From contig DATBMH010000077.1 of assembly GCA_036554945.1 (NCBI GenBank), positions 12,505-76,504 of the forward strand: DNA of 64,000 nt. Direction: 5' to 3'. Source of the stretch: JACDAN01 sp036554945. Its GTDB lineage: Bacteria > Actinomycetota > Thermoleophilia > Gaiellales > Gaiellaceae. A model generated the notes under the pieces. It ran no database searches. It was not told where the DNA came from and worked only from the letters and a program-made list of their open reading frames with translations. The position numbers were made by a program, and so were the translations under genes. Positions 24,379 through 33,757 of the stretch are shown piece by piece (positions within the stretch are counted from its first letter, which is position 1; each line of letters starts with the position of its first letter).

Positions 24379-25254
24379 TCACGCCGGGCGCTGAATCAGC
24401 CAGAGCCCCGCGACGATCGCCGCACCGCCGAGGACGAGGTTGAGGCCCAGCGCCTCGCCGAGCAGCGTCACCGACGCGAGCACGCCGAAGATCGGGACGA
24501 GCATCGCGAACGCGGCGGCGCGTGCCGGGCCGATCCTGCCCACGCCTTCGTAGAAGAGGACGAATGCGAGCACCGTCCCGAACACGGCGAGGTAGAGCAT
24601 CGGCACCCAGGCGTCGGCCCCGGCGTCCTCGAGTTCGCGCCAGCCCCGTTCGGCCAGGCTGAACGGGATCAGCATCGCGGTCCCGGTCGCCGTGGCGTAC
24701 AGCGTGGAGGTGACCGCGCCGAAGCGCGCGATCGCCGGCCTGCCGATCAGCAGGTAGATCGCCCAGCAGAACGCACCGGCGACGAAGAGCGCGGCGCCCG
24801 CGACCCGGTCGGCGTCGAGGTCGCCTCCCGGCTTCACCACGGCCACGAGCCCGACGAACGCGAGCACGAGCCCCACGACCCCGGGCCGCGACACGCGCTC
24901 GCGCAGCACCGCCCAGCCGAGCAGCACGGTGAACACCGGCGCGAACCCGGGGACGATCACCGCACCGTCCGTCGCGGGCGCCAGCTCGAGCCCGTAGAGG
25001 AAGAAGACGTTGTAGCCCGCGACCGCCGTCGCGCCCAGCGCGAGGACGAGCGGGAGGTTCGACCAGCCGGGCGCACGGATCGGCCCGTGCCGCCACGCGA
25101 CCCAGATCGCCAGAAGGACAGTCGCGATGCTGAACCGCACCGCGGCGACCGTGAACGGCCCGGCCTCCTCCACGGCGAGCTTGCCGGCAGGCCACGTGCC
25201 GCCGAAGCAGACGGCCATCCCGAGCAAGGCGAGGTACGCCGTCCGTTCGCGCAT
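24379..25254 (-). CDS. EamA/DMT-family transporter
   Basis: A 291-residue integral membrane protein with ten predicted helices in two EamA repeats (residues ~5-140 and ~150-288). The N-terminal repeat has CFGGTWPAGKLAVEEAGPF and the second LIGRPAIARFGAVTSTLYAT. DMT transporters export metabolites such as amino acids; substrate unknown. It occupies, with the peptidase, the position between ftsH and folP where folE commonly sits in actinobacteria. A 120-bp gap with a strong hairpin separates it from ftsH. Confidence 0.9.
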   Translation of the reverse strand: MRERTAYLALLGMAVCFGGTWPAGKLAVEEAGPFTVAAVRFSIATVLLAIWVAWRHGPIRAPGWSNLPLVLALGATAVAGYNVFFLYGLELAPATDGAVIVPGFAPVFTVLLGWAVLRERVSRPGVVGLVLAFVGLVAVVKPGGDLDADRVAGAALFVAGAFCWAIYLLIGRPAIARFGAVTSTLYATATGTAMLIPFSLAERGWRELEDAGADAWVPMLYLAVFGTVLAFVLFYEGVGRIGPARAAAFAMLVPIFGVLASVTLLGEALGLNLVLGGAAIVAGLWLIQRPA

Positions 25255-25270
25255 CCGAAAACCCTATGCC

Positions 25271-25295
25271 GAGGAACGGGCTTCGCCCGTTCCTC
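25271..25295. terminator. Perfect 11-bp hairpin between ftsH and the DMT transporter
   Basis: GAGGAACGGGC (25271-25281), loop TTC, GCCCGTTCCTC (25285-25295). No T-tract follows on either strand, so termination is uncertain. The same stem with a different loop occurs at 47206-47230. The rest of the 25255-25374 gap is GC-rich and shows no gene. Confidence 0.5.
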
Positions 25296-25374
25296 CATTG
25301 ACGCGGCAAGGTGAAGCGAGCGACGCGTCTGGGCCGCGCGGCGCGGAGCGCCGCCCGGCTTCATCCGGAGGGCG

Positions 25375-27339
<1,965 letters not shown>

Positions 27340-27400
27340 GGGCGGTATACGGCCAGGGTAGCAGCGTGCTTACGTTTCAAACCTGCCCCAAAAGGGGTGA

Positions 27401-27928
27401 TCAACCGGCGGCTGCATCGTCGTCCAGTACGCCGACGTAGCGGAGGTTCCTGTACCGCTCCGCGAAGTCGAGCCCGTAGCCGACGACGAAGCGGTTCGGG
27501 ATCTCGAAGCCGGTGTACCGGACCGGGACGTCGACCTCCCGGCGCTCGGGCTTCGTCAGCAGCGCGCAGATCTCGAGCGACGCCGGATTGCGAGCGCCGA
27601 GCGTCCTCTTGAGATACGAGAGCGTGAGGCCCGAGTCGATGATGTCCTCGACGACGAGGACGTTGCGGCCCTCGATCGTCTCGTCCAGGTCCTTGAGGAT
27701 CCGCACCACGCCCGACGAGTCCGTCGACGCGCCGTAGCTCGAGATGGCCATGAAGTCGACCTCGCACGGCACCGTGATGTGCCGCATCAGGTCGGCCATG
27801 AAGAAGACGGCCCCCTTGAGGACGCCGACCAGCAGCAGGTCCTTGCCGGCGTAGTCGGCGGAGATCTCCCCGCCGAGCTCGGCGATGCGTTCGCGGAGTG
27901 CGTCCTCCTCGATCAGGATCTCCGACAC
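27401..27928 (-). CDS. hpt: Hypoxanthine phosphoribosyltransferase
   Basis: About 175 residues. SEILIEEDALRERIAELG at the N-terminus is followed by VGVLKGAVFFMADL, SSYGASTDSSG, the PRPP loop VLVVEDIIDSGLTLSYL, and VVGYGLDFAERYRNL. It salvages hypoxanthine and guanine with PRPP. GTG at 27928 gives the usual family length; TTG at 27961 would add 11 residues and overlap tilS by 20 bp. In other bacteria Hpt and TilS are functionally and genetically linked to FtsH. Confidence 0.94.
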   Translation of the reverse strand: MSEILIEEDALRERIAELGGEISADYAGKDLLLVGVLKGAVFFMADLMRHITVPCEVDFMAISSYGASTDSSGVVRILKDLDETIEGRNVLVVEDIIDSGLTLSYLKRTLGARNPASLEICALLTKPERREVDVPVRYTGFEIPNRFVVGYGLDFAERYRNLRYVGVLDDDAAAG

Positions 27929-27941
27929 GCCCTGCTCGACC

Positions 27942-28910
27942 TCAGTCTGAAACGCGCTCAACCACGACCCCCTCCGCCTCGACGATACCGGGGACTGCGA
28001 CGACCTCGTCGCCGCGCACCACGAGCGGCCAGGCCTCTCGTTCCGAGCGCGGCACTTTGGCGTCCACGAACACATCCTGAAGCTTCTTGCGCCGGCCTGC
28101 GAGCCGATCTCCCGCACGCCATCCCCGGACCCGCAGCCCGGGCAGCTCGGTCCGGATCCGCCAGGGGCCCCAGCGCACCTCGTGGTCGAGTGCGACCGGG
28201 CTCCGCTCGAGCCAGACACGGTCGTACTCGCGAACCGCGTGCACGCCGCCGCCGAGGTCGGCCCGCGCCGAGCCGGCGGCGCTCTCGAGCAGCGCGTCGA
28301 GCGGGCTCGGCCGGCCCTCGGCGAGCGCGAGCAGGTTCTGCTCCGCCCGTTCGTCGAGCCGGCGGAGAAGCGGGAGGATCTCGTTGCGGATCAGGCCGCG
28401 CTTCGTGTCCGCGTTGGACGAGTCGGTGCGGTACGGCAGCCCTACGGCTGCGCAGTACGCCTCCGTGTCCTCGCGTCGCACGGTGAGCAGCGGCCGGACG
28501 ACCCCGTCCTCGCGCCTCGGCTTGATCCCGCCCGGCTTCCCGCTCGAGACGAGCCGGTAGACGACCGTCTCGACCTGGTCCGTGGCCGTATGGCCGGTCG
28601 CGCGCAACCGGTCGCTCGCGAACGAGTAGCGCAGCTCGCGGAGCTCGGCCTCCGTCGTGCCCGGGGCGTCGACCACCTCCGCACCGAGCGCCTCCGAGCA
28701 GAAGCGCGCATCCGCGTCGGACTCCTCACCGCGGAGATGGTGGTTCACGTGCAGCGCCGAGACCGCGTACCCGAGCTCGCGGAGCGCATGCCACAGCGCG
28801 GAGGAATCGGCGCCGCCGGAGACGAGGCAGGTGATCTCGCCGCCCGGCGGGATCAGCTCGTGGCGGCGGATCTGCTCTTCGACGCGTCTGCGGAAGGCGT
28901 CAGGGCCCAT
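27942..28910 (-). CDS. tilS: tRNA(Ile)-lysidine synthetase TilS
   Basis: A 322-residue N-type ATP pyrophosphatase. The PP-loop is LVSGGADSSALWHAL near residues 29-43. HVNHHLRGEESDADARF is the conserved ATP/tRNA-binding segment, TGHTATDQVETVVYRL contains the usual HxxxDxxET-like motif, and GIKPRREDGVVRPLL follows. The C-terminal domain ends with GDRLAGRRKKLQDVFVDAKV, typical of the TilS C-terminus. It converts the wobble C of tRNA-Ile to lysidine so that AUA is read as Ile. The gene is essential in most bacteria. Confidence 0.95.
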   Translation of the reverse strand: MGPDAFRRRVEEQIRRHELIPPGGEITCLVSGGADSSALWHALRELGYAVSALHVNHHLRGEESDADARFCSEALGAEVVDAPGTTEAELRELRYSFASDRLRATGHTATDQVETVVYRLVSSGKPGGIKPRREDGVVRPLLTVRREDTEAYCAAVGLPYRTDSSNADTKRGLIRNEILPLLRRLDERAEQNLLALAEGRPSPLDALLESAAGSARADLGGGVHAVREYDRVWLERSPVALDHEVRWGPWRIRTELPGLRVRGWRAGDRLAGRRKKLQDVFVDAKVPRSEREAWPLVVRGDEVVAVPGIVEAEGVVVERVSD

Positions 28911-28914
28911 GGGC

Positions 28915-29010
28915 CTATTGTGGCCGCCGGTTCTCGAGGTAGGACGCGAGCATCAGCACCGCCCAGCGCGCGACCCACAGCCCGACGAGGAGCAGGAGGA
29001 GGCGCCTCAC
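28915..29010 (-). CDS. Putative 31-residue single-helix membrane microprotein
   Basis: A short frame beginning with GTG at 29010, in GTGA overlap with the stop of the histidine-phosphatase gene, and ending just before tilS. The product is RRLLLLLVGLWVARWAVLML plus the polar tail ASYLENRRPQ: one membrane helix flanked by arginines. Coupling by overlap and the positive-inside pattern argue for translation. No homologue is recognised. It may be a chance open frame, so confidence is modest. Confidence 0.4.
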   Translation of the reverse strand: MRRLLLLLVGLWVARWAVLMLASYLENRRPQ

Positions 29011-29603
29011 GTGTACACCGGGTCCTGGACCCAGGCCTCGATTCGCTCGACGGCCGCGCGCAGGCTCTCCTCGTAGAGGATGTGTGGCTCGGCCGGGGTG
29101 ATCAGCGGCATCTTCGCGGAGGGTGCCCGGCCGTCGGCGGCCGCCAGCGCGAAGGCGATCGGGAGCGAATGGCACACGATGAGGATCGTCTCCTCGGGGC
29201 GGTCGAGCAGGAAGCGGAACCCGCGCGCGTAGCGCTTCGCGATCGCAACCCGGGCCTCGCCGTCGCCCGGAGGCGCGTCGAGCGGCCCGTGCGTCCCCGC
29301 CCACTTACGGTACTCGGCGAGCGGCTTCCCCTCGAACGAGCCGTAGAACGGGTCGTTGAGGTCGCGCAGCACGATCCGCGGGACCCGGCGGTCGCCCAGG
29401 ATGAGATCGGCGGTGTCGCGTGTTCGCCCGAACTCGGTCACCGTGCAGAGGTCGATCGGCTCGCCCGCGAGGCGGTCGTAGAGCCACCGGGCCTGCTGCT
29501 TTCCCTCCTCCGTCAGGCCGACGACGACGGAGGGGTCACCGTTCACCAGGGCACGGGCGGAGTACTCGCTCTCGCCGTGCCGCACGAAGATCGCGCGCTC
29601 CAC
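29007..29603 (-). CDS. Histidine phosphatase family protein
   Basis: A 198-residue protein. The catalytic RHG motif is in AIFVRHGESEYSARALVNGD at the N-terminus. FGRTRDTADLIL follows, and the second catalytic His is in ILIVCHSLPIAFAL. The family includes phosphoglycerate mutases and broad phosphatases; specificity cannot be inferred. The start is GTG at 29603. It lies 7 bp downstream of the GNAT gene, and its stop overlaps the microprotein start. Confidence 0.9.
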   Translation of the reverse strand: MERAIFVRHGESEYSARALVNGDPSVVVGLTEEGKQQARWLYDRLAGEPIDLCTVTEFGRTRDTADLILGDRRVPRIVLRDLNDPFYGSFEGKPLAEYRKWAGTHGPLDAPPGDGEARVAIAKRYARGFRFLLDRPEETILIVCHSLPIAFALAAADGRAPSAKMPLITPAEPHILYEESLRAAVERIEAWVQDPVYT

Positions 29604-29610
29604 CAGGGCA

Positions 29611-30402
29611 CTAAAACAGGACGGAGCGATAGCTGCCGACCCGGGACATGCCGACGGCCTCGTACAGGTGGATCGCCGCCGGGTTGTCGGCTCGCACGAA
29701 GAGGCAGACGCGCGGCACGCGCCTCAGCAGCAGCCGCACGAGGTCGCGCAGACCGCGTTGAGCGTAGCCCTGCCCGCGCGCCACGGGATCGACCCAGACC
29801 TGCTGGAGCTGGACGGCGTGCGGCGTCCAGGCGGACGCCTCGGCCTTGAAGAGGATCGTGTCGCCCTCCGACCAGATCCAGGACCGGCCCTCCTCGATCT
29901 GCTGGAGCGTCCGACGCCGGAACCCGTCGGCGTCCGCCGCCATCGGGTCGAGGCCGAGCTCCCCTTCGTGCGTCGCGGCACAGGCCGGCAGCAGGAGCTC
30001 GAAGTCCTTCTTCTTCGCCGCGCGGAGCTCGGTCTCGCCCGGCTCCGGCGCCTCCGCGATCGCGAACACCGGCTGGCCCGGCCGGTCCTCCCGCGGCGTC
30101 GGCATGCGGTCCCGCGCAGCGGCCCACAGGTCGGAAACCGCGGCCTCGCTCCCGATGATCATCTTCGGCCTCGCGGTGGCCGCGACGTCGGCGAAGACGC
30201 CGCACCCGACGCCCGACGGGACGAGGTTGGCGCCGATGTGGCAGAGCGCCGTGACCCGCTCGCCCGTCACCGCCGCAACCAGCCGTCCCGGCCCCCGCCG
30301 CGCCGCCTCCTCGAGGTAGACGCGCTCCACCGGATCCTCCGCGCAGAACTCGAGGACCCGGTCGAGTCGGGGCTCGATCAGCCGTGTCGCCTCCGAAACC
30401 AT
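29611..30402 (-). CDS. GNAT-family N-acetyltransferase with DUF4081 N-terminal domain
   Basis: A 263-residue protein. Residues 1-110 resemble the DUF4081 domain of actinobacterial GNAT proteins such as mycobacterial Rv2867c (DRVLEFCAEDPVERVYLEE, ALCHIGANLVPSG). Residues ~125-263 are the GNAT fold with the acetyl-CoA loop VDPVARGQGYAQRGL and VCLFVRADNPAAIHLYEAVG. The substrate is unknown. The ATG at 30402 lies about one base from the start predicted from a TAAAGG -10 box, so the mRNA may be leaderless. It is divergent from the CGNR regulator. Confidence 0.88.
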   Translation of the reverse strand: MVSEATRLIEPRLDRVLEFCAEDPVERVYLEEAARRGPGRLVAAVTGERVTALCHIGANLVPSGVGCGVFADVAATARPKMIIGSEAAVSDLWAAARDRMPTPREDRPGQPVFAIAEAPEPGETELRAAKKKDFELLLPACAATHEGELGLDPMAADADGFRRRTLQQIEEGRSWIWSEGDTILFKAEASAWTPHAVQLQQVWVDPVARGQGYAQRGLRDLVRLLLRRVPRVCLFVRADNPAAIHLYEAVGMSRVGSYRSVLF

Positions 30403-30403
30403 C

Positions 30404-30438
30404 AAACCCTTTACGGTGGTTTCTAACTCCGCTACTCT
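30404..30438 (+). promoter_or_regulatory. Promoter of the CGNR gene with an overlapping inverted repeat
   Basis: TTTACG (30410-30415), a 17-nt spacer and TACTCT (30433-30438) place +1 exactly at the ATG at 30445, predicting a leaderless mRNA. The inverted repeat AAACC-N9-GGTTT (30404-30422) covers the -35 box and is a candidate operator. On the minus strand TAAAGG (30413-30408) serves the divergent GNAT gene. Confidence 0.5.
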
Positions 30439-30444
30439 GCGTGC

Positions 30445-31011
30445 ATGCTGCCCGATCCTGGGGACAGGGAGCCGGCTCCAGAGCCGCTGAGGATGGTCCA
30501 GGCCTTTGTGAACACCGTCGACGTCGAGAACGGAATCGAGGAGCTCACCGATCCGGAGAGCCTCCGCGAGATCCTCACCCGGATCGGCGCGCTCGACGAG
30601 GGTGCGCCCGCGCTGACCCGCGCCGACGTCCGCCGCGCGCTGGCCGTCCGCGAGGCGCTCCGCAGTCTTCTGCATGCGAACGTCGGACTGGCGCCGGACC
30701 CGAAGGCGCTCGAGCTGCTCGACGAGACCGGCGCCGCGGGCGCACTGGCCGTCCGCTTCGGGGGGGACGGCGGGGCGTCGCTGGCGTCCGACGGCTCGAC
30801 GCTGACGGGCGCGCTCGGCCGGATCCTCGCGATCGTCTACTCGTCCATGGTCGCCGGCACCTGGCCACGCCTGAAGGCCTGCCCGCGCGACGTCTGCGGC
30901 TGGGTCTTCTACGACCGGTCGCGCAACTCGTCCTCCCGCTGGTGCGCCATGTCCGTCTGCGGCAACCGGACGAAGACGAAGCGCTTCCGCGCCCAGGCGG
31001 TGGCGCGATGA
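30445..31011 (+). CDS. CGNR zinc-finger (ABATE-domain) regulator
   Basis: A 188-residue protein. The N-terminal ABATE-like domain begins MVQAFVNTVDVENGIEEL. The C-terminal zinc-binding region contains LKACPRDVCGWVFYDRSRN and SRWCAMSVCGNRTKTKRF, the four-cysteine CGNR signature. Members are thought to be DNA-binding stress or autoregulatory factors. The ATG is preferred because a good -10 box lies exactly seven bases upstream. It overlaps the next gene as ATGA. An inverted repeat over its promoter suggests self-control. Confidence 0.9.
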   Translation: MLPDPGDREPAPEPLRMVQAFVNTVDVENGIEELTDPESLREILTRIGALDEGAPALTRADVRRALAVREALRSLLHANVGLAPDPKALELLDETGAAGALAVRFGGDGGASLASDGSTLTGALGRILAIVYSSMVAGTWPRLKACPRDVCGWVFYDRSRNSSSRWCAMSVCGNRTKTKRFRAQAVAR

Positions 31012-31790
31012 GCGGGATCCTCCGCTCGCCGCGCAAGCGGAAGCGGCTCGCGTACGCGATCGGCGTCCCGCTCGCGCTGGCCGGGGTGGTCCTCGCGGGG
31101 ATCGCCCTCCTGCCGGAGGCGGAGGAGAACCCGCCCGAGGTCTTCAGCAACGAGCGGGCGTACGACATCGCCGCGCACGAGAAGGCAGTCCGGCTGACGC
31201 GCACCGACCGCACGCGAGTGAACCGGGCGATCGACGTGCTCATCAACGACGGCGTCAAGCGCCGGAACCCGGAGGCCGTCTACGACATCGCGACGCCCAA
31301 CCTCCGCAGGCAGGCGACCCGCGAGCAGTGGCGCTCGGGCGACATCCCGGTCTATCCCTACCCGGCGCTCGGGAAGAAGTTCCACGGCTGGACGATCAAC
31401 TACTCGCAGCAGAACCACCTGAACGTGGACCTGCTGATCATGCCGTCGCGAAACCGCGGCACCCTGGGGCCGGTCGCGCTGACCCTCGACCTCCGGAAGA
31501 TCAAGGGACAGTGGCGCGTCGACGGGCTCTTCCCCGTCGCGACCTTCGCGCCGCTCCCGCCGCAGGGCAACCGCGGCCCGGTGATCTCCACGTACGACCT
31601 CGTCCCGGCCGCCGCGGGGGCCGCGCCGACGGGGGCGCGCAGCCGGCTGAGCTATGCGTACTTCGCGCTCCCGGCCGTGATCATCGGCGGCGGGATCGCG
31701 GTCATCGTCGGCTTCTTCCTCACGCGCGCCGTGCGGGACAAGCGGGCGCAGCGCCGCTACCTCGCGCAGCGTTCCGCTCAGAGTCACTAG
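31008..31790 (+). CDS. Bitopic/two-helix membrane protein of unknown function
   Basis: A 260-residue protein. A basic N-terminus (RSPRKRKRLAYAIG) leads into helix 1 at ~17-36. An extracytoplasmic domain of ~170 residues contains ARNPEAVYDIATPNLRRQAT-like and FHGWTINYSQQNHLNVDLLI segments, suggesting an NTF2-like alpha/beta fold. Helix 2 is at ~222-245, ending in a basic tail. No family recognised. The ATG overlaps the CGNR stop, so the two are coupled; the regulator may respond to a membrane or envelope state. Confidence 0.72.
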   Translation: MSGILRSPRKRKRLAYAIGVPLALAGVVLAGIALLPEAEENPPEVFSNERAYDIAAHEKAVRLTRTDRTRVNRAIDVLINDGVKRRNPEAVYDIATPNLRRQATREQWRSGDIPVYPYPALGKKFHGWTINYSQQNHLNVDLLIMPSRNRGTLGPVALTLDLRKIKGQWRVDGLFPVATFAPLPPQGNRGPVISTYDLVPAAAGAAPTGARSRLSYAYFALPAVIIGGGIAVIVGFFLTRAVRDKRAQRRYLAQRSAQSH

Positions 31791-31801
31791 GCTCCGCACC
31801 C

Positions 31802-32518
31802 GTGCCGATCCACGTTCGCGCCGAGCCCGGCGACTACGCCGACGCGTGCCTCCTGCCGGGGGATCCGCTCCGCGCGAAGTACATCGCAGAGACGTTCTTC
31901 GACGACCCCGTCCAGCGGAACCAGGAGCGCGGGATGCTTGGCTACACCGGCACCTTCGAGGGCAAGCCGGTCTCCGTCCAGGCGACCGGGATGGGCTGCC
32001 CGTCGGCCGCGATCGTCATGGAGGAGCTCGTCCAGCTCGGCGTGAAGCGCTTCCTCCGCGTCGGGACCTGCGGCGGCCTGCAGTCGGACCTGGCCCTCGG
32101 CGACCTGATCATCGCGCTCACGGCCGTCGCGTCCGACCGGACGGTCGAGAAGCTCGTCAACTTCGAGCCGCACACGCCCACCGCGGACTTCGGCCTCGTC
32201 CACGCCGCTGTCCACGCCGCGAAGGAAGGCGGGAAGAACGTCAGGATCGGGCCGATCGTCTCGAGCGACCTCTTCTACAACCCCGACGACGGCCAGTACG
32301 CGCGCTGGTCGGAGCGCGGCGTCCTCGCCGTCGAGATGGAGGCTGCGGTGCTGTTCACGATCGGCGCCCTGCGCAAGGTCGCCGCCGGCTGCCTGCTGAC
32401 CGTGAGCGACGTCGTCGTGGAGGGCGAGTTCGTGCGCATCTCCGACGAGGAGATGCGCCAGGCGGTCGACTCCATGACCGAGCTGGCGCTGCGCACGATC
32501 ACCGCAGAGAAGCACTGA
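31802..32518 (+). CDS. deoD: Purine nucleoside phosphorylase DeoD-type
   Basis: A 238-residue protein, the same length as E. coli DeoD, with the family hallmarks PIHVRAEPGDYADACLLPGD (N-terminus), PLRAKYIAETFF, RGMLGYTGTFEG, FLRVGTCGGL (phosphate site) and VLAVEMEAAVLF (ribose-binding MEAA). The catalytic Asp region is LTVSDVVVEGEF; E. coli has SDHI here. It splits purine nucleosides with phosphate. GTG at 31802 gives the correct N-terminus, 11 bp after the preceding stop. It overlaps the lipid-kinase start. Confidence 0.92.
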   Translation: MPIHVRAEPGDYADACLLPGDPLRAKYIAETFFDDPVQRNQERGMLGYTGTFEGKPVSVQATGMGCPSAAIVMEELVQLGVKRFLRVGTCGGLQSDLALGDLIIALTAVASDRTVEKLVNFEPHTPTADFGLVHAAVHAAKEGGKNVRIGPIVSSDLFYNPDDGQYARWSERGVLAVEMEAAVLFTIGALRKVAAGCLLTVSDVVVEGEFVRISDEEMRQAVDSMTELALRTITAEKH

Positions 32519-33423
32519 GAGTCAAGACCGCGCTCCTCGTCAATCCGGCGTCTGCGAACGGGAAGACAGGGAAGCGCTGGCCCGACCTCGCCCGTGCCGC
32601 CCACGCGGCCGGGCTCCGCGGCGAGGCGATCTTCTCGGAGCGCCCGGGACAGCTCGGCGACCTGGCGCGCGAGGCCGCCGACGAGGGCGCCGAGCTGCTC
32701 GTCGTGTTCGGCGGCGACGGGACCGTCCACGAGGTGGCGAACGGGATCGCCGAGCGCGACGGCGTCGAGATCGCCGTCATCCCGCGCGGCACGGGCTGGG
32801 ACTTCGCGCGCACGCACGGGATCCCGAAGCGGCTCCGCGACGCGCTCCGGATCGCCGTGGAGGGCACGGCGAAGCCCTTCGACCTCGGCAGGGCGACCTA
32901 CCGGGAGGAGGAGCACGACGGCTCGGCCTGGTTCGCGAACGCGGGCAGCGTCGGCATGAGCGGTTTCGTCGCGGCGAAGGCGAACGGGACGACGAAGGCG
33001 CTCGGCGGGAAGGCCTCATACCTGATCGCCCTCGGCGCCGTCTTCTCCCGGTGGAAGAACGTCGAGCTCGAGGTGGACGTGGACGGCGAGACGCGCAGCG
33101 GCCTGATGGAGGACGTGATCGTCGCGATCGGGCGGTACCAGGCCGGCGGGATGATGACGACCCCGGACGCCGAGCCGGACGACGGGCTCTTCGACGTGCT
33201 GCTCGTCAAGGACGCGACGAGGCTCGAGGTCGTGCGGGAGCTGCCGCGGATCTACAAGGGCACCTTCCTCCCCCACCCCAAGGCCGAGCTGCTCCGCGGA
33301 CGGGTCGTCGAGGTGCAGGCGCCGGATCCGTTGCCGGTGCAGCTCGACGGCGAGCAGCCCGGAACCTCGCCGGTCCGCTTCGAGATCGCGCCGGGCGCGA
33401 TCCGGCTCCGGGTTCCTGCCTAG
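32515..33423 (+). CDS. Diacylglycerol-kinase-type lipid kinase (apparent CTG start)
   Basis: A 302-residue DAGK_cat protein. The N-terminal VKTALLVNPASANGKTG is the family start, followed by VVFGGDGTVHEVANGIAERD (GGDGT ATP site) and VIPRGTGWDFART. The C-terminal beta domain has GLFDVLLVKDATRLEVVREL and PVQLDGEQPGTSP. It probably phosphorylates a diacylglycerol-like lipid. No ATG, GTG or TTG precedes the conserved N-terminus; CTG at 32515 overlaps the previous TGA as CTGA. Only a weak GAGAAG lies upstream. Its stop shares CTAG with the opposing gene. Confidence 0.9.
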   Translation: MRVKTALLVNPASANGKTGKRWPDLARAAHAAGLRGEAIFSERPGQLGDLAREAADEGAELLVVFGGDGTVHEVANGIAERDGVEIAVIPRGTGWDFARTHGIPKRLRDALRIAVEGTAKPFDLGRATYREEEHDGSAWFANAGSVGMSGFVAAKANGTTKALGGKASYLIALGAVFSRWKNVELEVDVDGETRSGLMEDVIVAIGRYQAGGMMTTPDAEPDDGLFDVLLVKDATRLEVVRELPRIYKGTFLPHPKAELLRGRVVEVQAPDPLPVQLDGEQPGTSPVRFEIAPGAIRLRVPA

Positions 33424-33728
33424 GAAGAGGTCTTCTTGCGGGTGGTCGACCGGCTCGAGGACGAGGCCTTCTTCGCGGTCCCCGAGGTCGAGCGCGACCG
33501 TGTCGTCTTCGGCTTCTGTAGATCCGCGAGCTGCTTCTCGAGCTTGGCAACCCGCTTCTCGAGCTCGTCGATGCCCCGGACCTTGCGCTGGAGATCGTCC
33601 ATCCGCTCGCGGAGCCCGGTGACGCTCTCGACCACCCGTGTGGTCGTCTGCGACCCCGCCACGCGCGCGAACGCCTCCTCGCCGGCGTCGGCGAGACGGT
33701 TGAGGATGTCCTTCTGGCCCTTCGCCAT
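33420..33728 (-). CDS. Coiled-coil protein with Lys/Ser/Thr-rich tail
   Basis: A 102-residue protein. Residues 5-35 are amphipathic (DILNRLADAGEEAFARVAG), 45-72 form a heptad coiled coil (LRERMDDLQRKVRGIDELEK and on to LEKQLADLQK), and 73-102 are basic and low complexity with Ser, Thr, Arg and Lys, like histone-tail or phasin-type C-termini. It could bind nucleic acid or a granule surface; no function is established. The ATG start is unambiguous. The stop overlaps that of the lipid kinase through a shared CTAG. Confidence 0.7.
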   Translation of the reverse strand: MAKGQKDILNRLADAGEEAFARVAGSQTTTRVVESVTGLRERMDDLQRKVRGIDELEKRVAKLEKQLADLQKPKTTRSRSTSGTAKKASSSSRSTTRKKTSS

Positions 33729-33757
33729 GTGGTGAACCTTACCCCGGTCTCCGGTGG

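Noticed and set aside
27383..27400. CCCC-AAAA-GGGG hairpin after hpt as a terminator
   Set aside because: Only a 4-bp stem with no T tract, and hpt-ftsH are expected to be cotranscribed.
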